Below, one piece after another: positions 51,978 to 60,343 of a stretch of DNA of 64,000 nt (positions within the stretch are counted from its first letter, which is position 1; every line of letters begins with the position of its first letter). The stretch lies in contig NZ_SPQP01000008.1 of NCBI RefSeq assembly GCF_004571075.1, positions 62,001-126,000 on the forward strand. Reading direction: 5' to 3'. Source of the stretch: Blastococcus sp. TF02A-35. Lineage in GTDB: Bacteria > Actinomycetota > Actinomycetes > Mycobacteriales > Geodermatophilaceae. The position numbers were made by a program, and so were the translations under genes. The notes under the pieces are model-generated. The model did not search any database. It saw only the letters and a list, made by a program, of their open reading frames with translations, and had not been told where the DNA came from.

Positions 51978-52556
51978 GTGGAGCCGGAGAGATCACGCTG
52001 CGGCTGGGCGACCAGCGCACCGGAGTACGTCGCGTACCACGACGAGGAGTGGGGGAGGCAGCTGCGCGGGGACGACGCCCTCTTCGAGCGGCTCTGCCTC
52101 GAGGCGTTCCAGTCCGGCCTCTCGTGGATCACCATCCTGCGGAAGCGGCCGGCGTTCCGGGCGGCGTTCGCCGGCTTCGCGATCGACGCGGTCGCCGAGT
52201 TCACCGCCGAGGACGAGGAGCGGCTGATGGCCGACGCCGGCATCGTCCGGAACCGGGCCAAGGTGCGTGCCGCGATCGGCAACGCCCGGGCCGCCCAGCG
52301 GCTGCCGGAGGGCCTGTCGGAGCTGCTCTGGTCCTTCGCACCGACCGGGCCGCAGCCCCGGCCGGCCACGCTCGCCGACGTGCCGGCGACCAGCCCCGAG
52401 TCGGTCGCGATGGCCCGCGGGCTCAAGCGGCGGGGGTTCGTCTTCGTCGGCCCGACCACGGCGTACGCGCTCATGCAGGCCACCGGGATGGTCGACGACC
52501 ACGTCGCCGGCTGCTTCCGGGCGCAGCCGGAGGGCACGCACCCGGGCGCGGAGTGA
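51978..52556 (+). CDS. tag: DNA-3-methyladenine glycosylase I
   Basis: Base-excision repair enzyme of 192 residues that removes 3-methyladenine from DNA. Typical segments are RCGWATSAPEYVAYHDEEWG, LFERLCLEAFQSGLSWITIL and RKRPAFR, and the C-terminal GFVFVGPTTAYALMQATGMV DDH, with Cys and His residues that form the structural zinc site. The GTG at 51978 is fixed by the TAGCGT hexamer 7 nt upstream. It precedes the DUF3117 gene, the order seen in M. tuberculosis (tagA, Rv1211). Confidence 0.94.
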   Translation: MEPERSRCGWATSAPEYVAYHDEEWGRQLRGDDALFERLCLEAFQSGLSWITILRKRPAFRAAFAGFAIDAVAEFTAEDEERLMADAGIVRNRAKVRAAIGNARAAQRLPEGLSELLWSFAPTGPQPRPATLADVPATSPESVAMARGLKRRGFVFVGPTTAYALMQATGMVDDHVAGCFRAQPEGTHPGAE

Positions 52557-52586
52557 GCCCGAAAGCGTGGCCTCCTGGGCCTCATG

Positions 52587-52615
52587 TTGGACGGATCGTC
52601 GTCATACGGGATCAT
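52587..52615 (+). promoter_or_regulatory. Probable promoter of the DUF3117 gene
   Basis: TTGGAC (52587-52592) and GATCAT (52610-52615) are spaced by 17 nt. Transcription would begin about 65 nt before the ATG at 52688, so unlike tag this gene has a leader and a strong ribosome binding site. Confidence 0.35.
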
Positions 52616-52687
52616 TGGTGCGGAGCTCACAGCATCGGACACCGCGCGCCTGCCCCGGCAGTCGTGCGGCTGGCGAAGGAGGCACGC

Positions 52688-52855
52688 ATGGCGGCCATGA
52701 AGCCGCGCACGGGTGAAGGTCCCCTCGAGGTCACCAAGGAAGGGCGCGGCCTGGTCATGCGGGTACCGCTGGAAGGTGGCGGTCGCCTGGTCGTCGAGCT
52801 GTCGCCCGACGAGGCGGCGGCGCTGTCGGAGGCCCTGAAGGGCGCCACCAGCTGA
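52688..52855 (+). CDS. DUF3117 domain protein
   Basis: A 55-residue protein, MAAMKPRTGEGPLEVTKEGR then GLVMRVPLEGGGRLVVELSP, almost identical along its length to the DUF3117 family that is nearly universal in actinobacteria. The function is unknown; strict conservation and a perfect AAGGAGG ribosome binding site suggest an abundant housekeeping protein. It has its own promoter-like region and a strong terminator. Confidence 0.93.
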   Translation: MAAMKPRTGEGPLEVTKEGRGLVMRVPLEGGGRLVVELSPDEAAALSEALKGATS

Positions 52856-52890
52856 CCTTCGCGGGCTGCCCCCGGGCGGCCCGCCCGCAG

Positions 52891-52943
52891 ACGAGACGCG
52901 GCCCCGGCCGCCGGCACCCGCCGGCGACCGGGGCCGCTCCTCG
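52891..52943. terminator. Strong bidirectional terminator between DUF3117 and crtI
   Basis: GCGGCCCCGG (52898-52907) pairs with CCGGGGCCGC (52928-52937), with GCCGGC arms inside and ACGAG/CTCGT arms outside. It serves two convergent genes. Confidence 0.75.
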
Positions 52944-52971
52944 TCCTGCCCGCCCCGGCGGGGCCAGGGCG

Positions 52972-54474
52972 TCAGGGCGGGCCGACGAGGCCCGCGACGA
53001 TCTCCGCCGAGAGGGTCACCAGCGGCAGCCCGCCGCCGGGGTGCGCCGAGCCGCCGACCAGGAAGAGCCCGGGGACGGGCGAGGCGTTGGACGGCCGCAG
53101 GAAGGCGGCCCGGCTGCCGTTGCTCGAGGACCCGTAGATCGAGCCGCCCACGCTGCCGGTGTCGCGCTCGAGGTCGGCAGGCGTTCGCACCACGCGCCGC
53201 CGGATGCGCTGCCGCACGTCGAGACCGCGGCGGGCCATGACGCCCAGCACCTCGTCGGCGTACCGGTCGGCGAGACCGGGGGAGTCCCAGTCCACGCCAC
53301 CCTCCGGGTCGTGCCGGGGCGCGTTGACGAGCACGAACCAGGACTCGCTGTCCTCGTCCGGCACCAGCGCCGGGTCCGCGGGCGCGCTGACGTACACGGT
53401 CGGGTCCGCCACCGGCACGGGGCGCCCCGCGTGCCGGCCGACGCCGAACACCGCGTCGAACTCGGCGTCGTAGTCGTCGGGGAACAGGACGGTGTGGTGG
53501 GCCAGCCCGGGCGTGCGGCCGCGCAGCGCCAGCATGAGGACGACGCCGGACAGCGACGGCGTCGCCCGGCCCAGGTCCCGCCGCACGCCGCGGGTCCGCC
53601 GGTCGTCCGGCAGCAGCCGGCCGTGGAGGGCGGCCGCGTCGACCCCGGAGACGACGACGTCGGCCGGCACCCGCTCGCCGTCGGCCAGCTGCACGCCGCT
53701 CGCCCGCCCGCCCTCGACCAGCATCCGGTCGACCGCGCACCCGGTGCGGGGGACGGCGCCGTGCGCGACGGCCCGGTCGAGGACGGCCCGGGCCAGCTCG
53801 TGCAGCCCGCCGCGCACGTACCAGGAGCCGAAGGCCTGCTCGGCGTACGGGACGGTCGCGAGCACCGCCGGCGCACGCCGCGGGTCGGAGCCGGAGTAGG
53901 TGGCGTAGCGGTCGAGGAGCGTGCGCAGGTGCGGGTGCCTCAGGTGCTGGCGGCCGAGACCGCGCAGCGACTGCCAGGGGGCGACCGTGGCGACGTCGGA
54001 CGGGCGGCGGGCGAGCCGGGCCAGGGTCGCGGCCCCGGCCAGCGGGGAGCGCAGGAACGGCCCCTCGCTGATCCGCCACATGGCCGCGGCCCGCTCCATC
54101 AGGGCGTCCCACTGGCGGCCCGCGCCGTCGCCGAGCGCCTCGTCGAGCGCCCGTGGCACCTCCTCGGCCCGGCCGGGCACGGACAGCCGGGTGCCGTCGG
54201 CGAACCGGTAGGCCACCGCCGGGTCGAGCCGGACCAGGTCGACGCTGTCCTCGAGGCGGGCGCCGGTGGCGGCGAACAGGTCGCGCAGCACCTGCGGCAG
54301 CGTGACCAGGCTGGGGCCGGTGTCGAAGGAGTGGCCGTCGACGTCGAGCCGGCCCAGCTTCCCGCCGATCCCGGCCGCCTGCTCGAGCACCGTCACCGCA
54401 TGCCCCGCGGCGGCCAGCCGGGCCGCGGTGGCCAGGCCGCCGAGCCCTGCGCCCACGACCACCACCCGCGCCAC
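52972..54474 (-). CDS. crtI: Phytoene desaturase-family protein
   Basis: FAD-dependent CrtI-type desaturase/isomerase, 500 residues. The dinucleotide-binding motif is VVGAGLGGLATAARL (from residue 6) with the downstream VLEQAAGIGGKLG; the C-terminal FAD site is GLFLVGGSAHPGGGLPLVTL. It should desaturate phytoene or a later carotenoid intermediate; related ketolases or oxygenases (CrtO/CrtP) share this fold, so the step is not certain. No other crt gene is in the window. The GTG at 54474 lies 6 nt behind TACGGT. Confidence 0.88.
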   Translation of the reverse strand: MARVVVVGAGLGGLATAARLAAAGHAVTVLEQAAGIGGKLGRLDVDGHSFDTGPSLVTLPQVLRDLFAATGARLEDSVDLVRLDPAVAYRFADGTRLSVPGRAEEVPRALDEALGDGAGRQWDALMERAAAMWRISEGPFLRSPLAGAATLARLARRPSDVATVAPWQSLRGLGRQHLRHPHLRTLLDRYATYSGSDPRRAPAVLATVPYAEQAFGSWYVRGGLHELARAVLDRAVAHGAVPRTGCAVDRMLVEGGRASGVQLADGERVPADVVVSGVDAAALHGRLLPDDRRTRGVRRDLGRATPSLSGVVLMLALRGRTPGLAHHTVLFPDDYDAEFDAVFGVGRHAGRPVPVADPTVYVSAPADPALVPDEDSESWFVLVNAPRHDPEGGVDWDSPGLADRYADEVLGVMARRGLDVRQRIRRRVVRTPADLERDTGSVGGSIYGSSSNGSRAAFLRPSNASPVPGLFLVGGSAHPGGGLPLVTLSAEIVAGLVGPP

Positions 54475-54480
54475 GTGCCC

Positions 54481-54486
54481 ACCGTA
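54481..54486 (-). promoter_or_regulatory. -10 element of leaderless crtI
   Basis: TACGGT on the minus strand, 6 nt before the GTG at 54474. Confidence 0.4.
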
Positions 54487-54585
54487 GCCACGGGTGCCGG
54501 TGGCACCGGTCGCCCGCCCGGGCGACCGCAGGTGTCGCCCGGGGGATGCCGGGTAGCCGGTCCAGCGATGAGGGAGGTGCGCGCT

Positions 54586-54978
54586 GTGTCCACGCGGCGG
54601 TGGCGGGGCGTCTGCGCGGCGGCCGGTGCGGTCGCCGTGCTCGCCGGGTGCGGCGCGGTCGACGACGACGGGGTGCGGTCGGTGGCTGCCACGTTCGCCG
54701 ACGCGGCCCCCGGGGCCCGGTGCGAGCTCCTGGCCGAGAGCACCCGGCAGGCCCTGGAGGAGGACGAGCAGGCCGGCTGCGAGGTCGCGCTGCCGGAGCT
54801 GCCGCTGGGCAGCGGGCGGGTCACCGCGGTCGAGGTCTGGGGGGACGAGGCGCAGGTGCGGCTGGCCGACGACACGCTCTTCCTGACCCGGACCCGCGAG
54901 GGGTGGCGGGTCGTCGCCGGCGCCTGCCGCCCGACCGGTGCCGAGGCGCCCTACGACTGCCGCCTGGAGGGGTCGTGA
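54586..54978 (+). CDS. Small lipoprotein
   Basis: A 130-residue secreted lipoprotein. The start at GTG 54586 is chosen because GGGAGG lies about 9 nt upstream and gives a compact signal peptide ending in the lipobox VLAGC with C22 lipidated. The mature part has four cysteines (RCELLAE, QAGCEVALPE, AGACRPTG, YDCRLEG) that could form two disulfides, and a beta-rich middle. I do not recognise a family. It overlaps the 30-residue membrane peptide gene by GTGA, starting a chain of three coupled genes. Confidence 0.72.
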   Translation: MSTRRWRGVCAAAGAVAVLAGCGAVDDDGVRSVAATFADAAPGARCELLAESTRQALEEDEQAGCEVALPELPLGSGRVTAVEVWGDEAQVRLADDTLFLTRTREGWRVVAGACRPTGAEAPYDCRLEGS

Positions 54979-55067
54979 GGAACGTCCGCGCCGTGTACGT
55001 CGCCTACCTGGTGGTCATCGCGCTGGGCATCGTCTACTGCACCGCGCTCGGCCTGCTGGGCCGGTGA
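54975..55067 (+). CDS. 30-residue single-helix membrane peptide
   Basis: A tiny protein with a single membrane helix (YVAYLVVIALGIVYCTALGL) between a short basic head and an LGR end. It is a real gene candidate because its GTG overlaps the lipoprotein stop and its TGA overlaps the next GTG, both by GTGA, an arrangement unlikely by chance. It may be a small partner of the DUF6766 membrane protein or the lipoprotein. Confidence 0.65.
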   Translation: MRNVRAVYVAYLVVIALGIVYCTALGLLGR

Positions 55068-55744
55068 GCGCGGTGCGGACCCTCAAGGAGAACGGGCTGA
55101 GCCTGGCCTTCGGCGCGCTCTTCCTGCTCTCGCTCGTCGGCCAGGCGCTCGCGGGCGCCGCCGCGTACAACGACGAGCGGCTGGCCGAGGGGATGGAGCA
55201 GGTCTCCGTGCTGCGCTACGTCAGCTCGTCGTCGTTCGGTGTCGCGGTGATGGAGAACTGGCAGTCGGAGTACCTGCAGTTCTTCCTCTACGTCTTCGCC
55301 ACCGTCTGGCTGGTGCAGCGCGGCTCCGCGGAGTCCAAGGAGCCGCGGCAGGCCGGCCCGGAGGACGACCGCGAGCAGATGGTGGGTACCGCCGCGCACG
55401 AGGACTCGCCGCCGTGGGTCCGGGCCGGGGGCTGGCGAACGGCGGTGTACTCGCGCTCCCTCGGGGTGCTGATGGGCACCCTGTTCCTGCTCACCTGGGC
55501 CGCGTCGTCCGTGGCGGGCTGGGCGGAGTTCAACAACCAGCAGCTGATGTCGCTGGCCGACCCGGTGAGCTGGCCGGGCTACCTCGGCAAGGCCGACTTC
55601 TGGGAGCGGACCTTCCAGAACTGGCAGTCGGAGATGCTGGCCGTCGGGTCGTTCGTCGTCTTCACCGTCTACCTCCGGCAGCGCGGCTCGCCGGAGTCCA
55701 AGCCGGTGGGCGCGGCGCACGCGGACACCGGCGAGACCGGCTGA
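55064..55744 (+). CDS. DUF6766 family membrane protein with internal repeat
   Basis: A 226-residue protein with four helices arranged as two similar halves. Each half has a helix, a loop ending in NWQSE, a second helix, and a close QRGSxESK end (QRGSAESK in the first half, QRGSPESK in the second). The GLSLAFGALFLLSLVGQALA start marks the DUF6766 family. The function is unknown. It is translationally coupled to the membrane peptide and lipoprotein genes upstream. Confidence 0.8.
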   Translation: MSAVRTLKENGLSLAFGALFLLSLVGQALAGAAAYNDERLAEGMEQVSVLRYVSSSSFGVAVMENWQSEYLQFFLYVFATVWLVQRGSAESKEPRQAGPEDDREQMVGTAAHEDSPPWVRAGGWRTAVYSRSLGVLMGTLFLLTWAASSVAGWAEFNNQQLMSLADPVSWPGYLGKADFWERTFQNWQSEMLAVGSFVVFTVYLRQRGSPESKPVGAAHADTGETG

Positions 55745-55753
55745 GCCGGGGGC

Positions 55754-57415
55754 TCAGCGCGGGACGGTGAGCGCCAGGACGGCGAGGTCGTCGTGCTCGT
55801 GCCGGGAGCCGGCCAGATGCTGCTCCACGGCGGCCGCGACCGCACCCACCGTCGCCTCGGCGTCGAGGGGGGCGCCGGCGACCACCCGCAGCAGCGCGTC
55901 CTCGCCGAACTGGCGGCCGGCGTCGTCCCGCGCCTCGGTGACCCCGTCGGTGTAGAGGACCAGCGTCGACCCCGCGGGGAGGGCCAGCTCGGTCTCGGTG
56001 AAGCGCACGTCCGGGTCGATGCCCAGCGGCCGGCCGGCGGCGCCGACCTCCGAGGCGTGCCCGTCCGGGCAGCGCAGCACCGGCAGCGGGTGGCCGGCGA
56101 CGCTGAGGGTGGCGCGGTGCCCGGCGCCGGTCGGTTCGAGGACGAGGCAGCAGGCGGTCACGAAGCGCAGCGGCGCCTCGCCCTGCTGCTGCAGGAGGGC
56201 GGCGTTGACCGCCGCGAGGATCTCGGCCGGGCTCCCGGCCGCGGCGGCGGCGCGGGCGGTGTGCCGGGTGACGGCGGTGACGGCAGCGGCCTCGGCCCCC
56301 GTGCCGCAGACGTCGGCGATCAGCACCATCCAGCGCCCATCCGGCAGCGGGGTCACGTCGTAGGTGTCGCCGCCCACCAGGGCGGCGTCGGCCCCCGGGC
56401 GGTACCGGGCGGCGAGCTGCAGCCCCGGGATGACCGGCAGGTGCGAGGGCAGCAGGCTGCGCTGCAGGGTGTCGGCCAGCTCGCGGACCGCGGACTCGGC
56501 CCGGAGGCGGTCCAGGAACTGCCCGATCTGACGGCCGGCGTGCGCGAGGACCTCCAGCAGCTCGGGTGGCACCGGGCGCAGCGCCGTCGAGAACAGCTCG
56601 CAGACGGCCAGGACGGTCTCGCCCCGCAGCACCGGGAAGGCGACCCCGGTGCTCAGGCCGTCGGACCGGATCGCGGCTCTGCGCACGACCGCCGGGTTGC
56701 TGGCGAGGTCCTCCACCACGACCGGGACACGGTTCTTCCACGCCTGCCCGGGAAGCCCCTCCCCGCGGCGGAAGAGGCGCTGGGTGGCGTCGGCGGTCAG
56801 CGCGGGGACGTCGGCGTCCGGAGCGGTCCAGGTGCCGGCGTGCCGCAGCCGGCCGCGGTCGGCGTCGGCCTGCCAGAGGAGCGCCGCGTCCCAGTCGAGC
56901 TCGGTGCAGAGGGTCGGCAGCAGCTGGTGGAAGGCGACGTCGGCGTCGGCGGCCTCGGTGAGCGCGGCGGTGACCCGCAGGGTGGCGGCCAGGTAGCGAC
57001 TGACCTCGAACTGCCGCTCCAGGAGGATCGTCGTGCTCGCGTCGCGGAGGACGGCGACCACGAGGGCGTCGCCCGGCTCGTCGTCGACCGACGGCGTGAG
57101 GCGGGAGAGGGTCAGGTCGACCGGCACCTCGTGGCCGGCCGCGTGCAGGGCCGGCACCTGCGTGGTGGCACCGACCAGCTTGCCCTCACCGGTGGCGCGG
57201 TAGCGGGAGAAGCCCTCGCTGTGGCCGCGGCGGAGCCGCTCGGGCATGAGCACCTGCAGGGGGCGACCCGTGAGCGTCGCCGCGTCGTAGCCGAGCAGGC
57301 TCTGCACCGACGGGCTCACGTAGGCGATGCGGCCCTCGCCGTCGGCGACGACCACCGTGTCGGGAAGTGCCGCCAGCAGGGTCCGGGCACTCACCCCCGC
57401 GGTGTTGTCCGGCAC
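55754..57415 (-). CDS. PAS-GAF-SpoIIE serine phosphatase
   Basis: Signalling protein of 553 residues. A PAS domain (about 8-130, TLLAALPDTVVVADGEGRIA) and a GAF domain (about 150-300) precede a PP2C-type SpoIIE phosphatase domain (about 330-553) whose Mg/Mn ligands lie in LVGGDTYDVTPLPDGRW, LIADVCGTGAEA and HDDLAVLAL. It probably dephosphorylates an anti-sigma-factor antagonist in a partner-switching pathway, in response to a small molecule or light/redox cue. No such antagonist is encoded in the window. It is soluble. Confidence 0.9.
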   Translation of the reverse strand: MPDNTAGVSARTLLAALPDTVVVADGEGRIAYVSPSVQSLLGYDAATLTGRPLQVLMPERLRRGHSEGFSRYRATGEGKLVGATTQVPALHAAGHEVPVDLTLSRLTPSVDDEPGDALVVAVLRDASTTILLERQFEVSRYLAATLRVTAALTEAADADVAFHQLLPTLCTELDWDAALLWQADADRGRLRHAGTWTAPDADVPALTADATQRLFRRGEGLPGQAWKNRVPVVVEDLASNPAVVRRAAIRSDGLSTGVAFPVLRGETVLAVCELFSTALRPVPPELLEVLAHAGRQIGQFLDRLRAESAVRELADTLQRSLLPSHLPVIPGLQLAARYRPGADAALVGGDTYDVTPLPDGRWMVLIADVCGTGAEAAAVTAVTRHTARAAAAAGSPAEILAAVNAALLQQQGEAPLRFVTACCLVLEPTGAGHRATLSVAGHPLPVLRCPDGHASEVGAAGRPLGIDPDVRFTETELALPAGSTLVLYTDGVTEARDDAGRQFGEDALLRVVAGAPLDAEATVGAVAAAVEQHLAGSRHEHDDLAVLALTVPR

Positions 57416-57526
57416 ACGTCCCCCTGAGACCGACTTCCCCCTGCCCCGGCTGGTCGGACCGGCGGCAACCTCACCTTCTCATACGCGCGGTGAGGGGCTG
57501 AACACGATTCGTCGATATGTGGTCAT

Positions 57527-57548
57527 GTCGACACGGCGCCGTGCCGAC
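57527..57548 (-). terminator. Palindromic hairpin after the SPL-like gene
   Basis: GTCGGCACGGC and GCCGTGTCGAC form an 11-bp stem including one G-U pair, 8 nt past the stop codon on the minus strand. It is a plausible terminator, though the loop is tight and no U-run follows. Confidence 0.4.
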
Positions 57549-57555
57549 CTGTCGG

Positions 57556-58674
57556 TCAGAACGCGTAGCGCACCCGGAGCCATGGGGCGTGGTCCCGGAC
57601 CAGCCCCTGGAGCCGGGCCAGCGCCGCCCGCTTGGCACCCGCCCGGTACCGCACGTTGTCCTGGCCGTTCTGGCTGCGCTTGGGCTCCTGCAGGTCCGGC
57701 CGCCAGAGCAGGTCCTCCGCCGCCGGGTGCCAGCCGAGGTTGACCTCGTGCAGGGCCTCGTTGTGGGTCAGCATGATCACCTCGGCGGCCGCCTGGGCCT
57801 TGGCGGCCGGCGAGAGGACGTCGTCCAGGTGCCGGAGCAGGTCCGTCCACGCCTCCTCCCAGCCCTCGCGGAGCACGACGGGGGAGAGGTTGAGGTGGAC
57901 CTCGTAGCCGGCCTCGACGAAGTCGTCCACGGCCGCGATCCGCTCGGCCACCCGGCTGGTGCGCACGTCGAGCACGCGGGCGTCGTCGTCGGGCATGACC
58001 GAGAACCGGACCCGGGTGCGCCCGGCGGGGTCGAGCTCGAGCAGCTGCCGGTTGACGTACTTGGTGGCGAAGGAGGCCTTGGCGGTCGGCAGGTCCCGGA
58101 ACGTCGCCACCAGGTCGGCGACGTTGTCGCTCACCAGCGCGTCGACCGAGCAGTCGCCGTTCTCGCCGATGTCGTAGACCCAGCTGTCCGGGTCGCACTG
58201 GTTCGGCTCGGTCTTGGGCCCCTGGCGGGCGACGTGCCGGCGCAGGTGCGCGGTGATCTGCTCGATGTTGGTGAAGACGGTGATCGGGTTGGCGAAGCCC
58301 TTGCGCCTGGGCACGTAGCAGTAGGCGCAGGCCATCGCGCAGCCGTTGGACGGGCCGGGCGCGATGAAGTCCGCGGAGCGGCCGTTCGGGCGGGTGGCCA
58401 GGCCCTTCCGGACCCCGAGGACCAGGGTCTCGGTCTTGACGCGCACCCAGCGGTCGACGTTGCCCGCGTTGCCGTGCAGCTCGGGGATCTGCCAGTGCGA
58501 GGGCACCTCGACCACCTCGGCGCCGGGGAAGCGGCCGAGGACCTGGCGGCCCCGCGGTGAGTCGGCGGCCGCGGGCTCGGCGTAGATCCGCCGGACCTGG
58601 AGGAGCCGGTTCGGGCGCATCGGCGTGGGCGGGGGCCCGACGTCGAAGAGGGTGAGCGGCTCGGCGGCGGCCAT
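57556..58674 (-). CDS. Spore photoproduct lyase-like radical SAM protein
   Basis: A 372-residue radical SAM enzyme. The cluster motif is C112-x3-C116-x2-C119 in [14 protein letters not shown], followed by SPL-family segments [40 protein letters not shown] and [20 protein letters not shown]. In Bacillus the homologue repairs the thymine photoproduct of spores. Related proteins without sporulation are common in desiccation- and UV-tolerant actinobacteria, so DNA photodamage repair is likely but not proven; the C-terminal radical-relay cysteine cannot be confirmed by eye. It diverges from pxpA. Confidence 0.88.
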   Translation of the reverse strand: MAAAEPLTLFDVGPPPTPMRPNRLLQVRRIYAEPAAADSPRGRQVLGRFPGAEVVEVPSHWQIPELHGNAGNVDRWVRVKTETLVLGVRKGLATRPNGRSADFIAPGPSNGCAMACAYCYVPRRKGFANPITVFTNIEQITAHLRRHVARQGPKTEPNQCDPDSWVYDIGENGDCSVDALVSDNVADLVATFRDLPTAKASFATKYVNRQLLELDPAGRTRVRFSVMPDDDARVLDVRTSRVAERIAAVDDFVEAGYEVHLNLSPVVLREGWEEAWTDLLRHLDDVLSPAAKAQAAAEVIMLTHNEALHEVNLGWHPAAEDLLWRPDLQEPKRSQNGQDNVRYRAGAKRAALARLQGLVRDHAPWLRVRYAF

Positions 58675-58797
58675 GCCCTGTGCAGCGCCGTTGCCGGCCC
58701 GGGCATTCCGGCCGCACGCGCGTCGGGGCTGCACGCCAGGTCCCGAGGGGGACGCGGCGTGGTCGAGGGGCCGCCCGCCCGGTGCGAGGATGCGCCG

Positions 58798-59559
58798 GTG
58801 ACCAGCATCGACCTGAACGCCGACCTCGGCGAGGGCTTCGGGGTGTGGCGGCTCGGCGACGACGACGCGCTGCTGCAGGTCGTCAGCAGCGCCAACGTCG
58901 CCTGCGGGTTCCACGCCGGTGACCCGCTGACCATGCGCCGGGTGACCGCCGCGGCGGTCGCGGGCGGCGTCTCGGTCGGTGCGCAGGTCGCCTACCGGGA
59001 CCTGGCCGGGTTCGGGCGGCGCTTCGTGGACGCCGACCCCGTGGAGCTGGCCGCCGACGTGCTCTACCAGCTCGCCGCGCTGGACGGCATCGCGCGGACC
59101 GCCGGCGGCCGGGTCTCCTACGTCAAGCCGCACGGGGCGCTCTACAACGCACTGGTGCACCACGAGCGGCAGGCGCGGGCGGTCGTGGAGGCCGTGCACG
59201 CCTACGACCCCGCGCTGCCGGTCCTCGGCCTGCCGGGGTCGGCGCTGCTGCGGCTCGCGGCCGGGGCGGGCCTGCCCACCGTCGCCGAGGGCTTCGCCGA
59301 CCGCGGCTACACCCCGGACGGCACGCTCGTGCCCCGCAGCGCGCCGGGCGCGCTGGTGCACGACCCGGCGGAGGTCGCCGAGCGGGCGGTGCGCATGGCG
59401 ACCGAGGGCCGTGTCGTGGCCGTCGACGGCAGCACCGTGCCGGTGGCCGTGGGTTCGGTGTGCGTGCACGGCGACACCCCGGGCGCCGTCGGGCTCGCCC
59501 GGTCGGTGCGGGCGGCGCTGGAGTCGGCCGGCCTCGCGGTGCGCCCGTTCGCCCGCTGA
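58798..59559 (+). CDS. pxpA: 5-oxoprolinase subunit A (LamB/YcsF family)
   Basis: A 253-residue subunit of the ATP-dependent prokaryotic 5-oxoprolinase PxpABC, which reopens pyroglutamate to glutamate. Family motifs are [34 protein letters not shown] and [11 protein letters not shown], with [12 protein letters not shown] near the end. The GTG at 58798 is preceded by GAGGA. Subunits B and C lie 3.2 kb downstream on the same strand, behind three minus-strand signalling genes, so the usual pxpABC operon is split here. Confidence 0.93.
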   Translation: MTSIDLNADLGEGFGVWRLGDDDALLQVVSSANVACGFHAGDPLTMRRVTAAAVAGGVSVGAQVAYRDLAGFGRRFVDADPVELAADVLYQLAALDGIARTAGGRVSYVKPHGALYNALVHHERQARAVVEAVHAYDPALPVLGLPGSALLRLAAGAGLPTVAEGFADRGYTPDGTLVPRSAPGALVHDPAEVAERAVRMATEGRVVAVDGSTVPVAVGSVCVHGDTPGAVGLARSVRAALESAGLAVRPFAR

Positions 59560-59563
59560 GCGG

Positions 59564-60292
59564 TCAGCCCGCGGCGCGCAGGTCCGCCGCCACCCGGCGC
59601 CCCGCCAGCACGTCGGCGGCGACGTCGTCCACGGTGCGGCCGGCGGCCGAGGCGGCCGAGCGCAGCAGGGCCAGCGCCTCCTCCGTGGGGACGTCGAGGT
59701 CCATGCACACCCGGCCCATCGCCTCCCACACCCGCGTGCGGTCGCGCGTGACCGGCCCGCGCAGCCAGGCCGGGTCCTCCCCGGGAGGCCACGTGGCCCA
59801 GACGGTGGCGTCGCTCAGCGCCGCGCTCACCAGCTCGCCGACGGCGGTGGCGGCGAAGGCGTCGACCTCGGCGACCCGAGCGCCGGAGCGGAGGTAGAGG
59901 TCCAGCGCGCCCTGGCCCCAGGGTGCGGGGCCCAGCGGCAGCGCGATGACGGCGCGGTACGGGGTGACCGCGAGGAGCCGCTCGGTGAAGGCCGGCCAGC
60001 GCCGTCGCAGCTCCTCCTCGACGGCCAGCACGGGCTGGCCGGTGCTCCGCGCCGTCCGGCACGGGCCCTCGCCCGCGGTGAACTGCACCCGCTCGGCGGT
60101 GCTCGCCGCGTCCGCGCTGGCCCCGAGGGGCAGCCAGCGCCCGAGCGCGTCGACCATGCCGAGACCGGCGGCGTCCACGCCGAGGGCGGAGGCGACGGCG
60201 CGGCTCAGCCGCACCGGCAGCAGCTCCGGGCCGGTCGGTCCCGCCTCGGCCGCCTGCGAGAGCGCGGCGGCGAAGCGATCGGAGATGGCCAC
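59564..60292 (-). CDS. GAF-ANTAR regulator
   Basis: A 242-residue protein: a GAF domain (about 35-165, VQFTAGEGPCRTARSTGQPV) and a C-terminal ANTAR RNA-binding domain (about 175-242, TRVWEAMGRVCMDLDVPTEE). ANTAR proteins bind paired hairpins and prevent transcription termination, so it may be an antiterminator responding to a ligand in the GAF pocket. It converges on pxpA with a 4-nt gap. Confidence 0.88.
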   Translation of the reverse strand: MAISDRFAAALSQAAEAGPTGPELLPVRLSRAVASALGVDAAGLGMVDALGRWLPLGASADAASTAERVQFTAGEGPCRTARSTGQPVLAVEEELRRRWPAFTERLLAVTPYRAVIALPLGPAPWGQGALDLYLRSGARVAEVDAFAATAVGELVSAALSDATVWATWPPGEDPAWLRGPVTRDRTRVWEAMGRVCMDLDVPTEEALALLRSAASAAGRTVDDVAADVLAGRRVAADLRAAG

Positions 60293-60343
60293 ACCCGAGT
60301 GTCCCGCGCCGGATCGCGCGCCACACGTCGTGGCGTCACCCCG

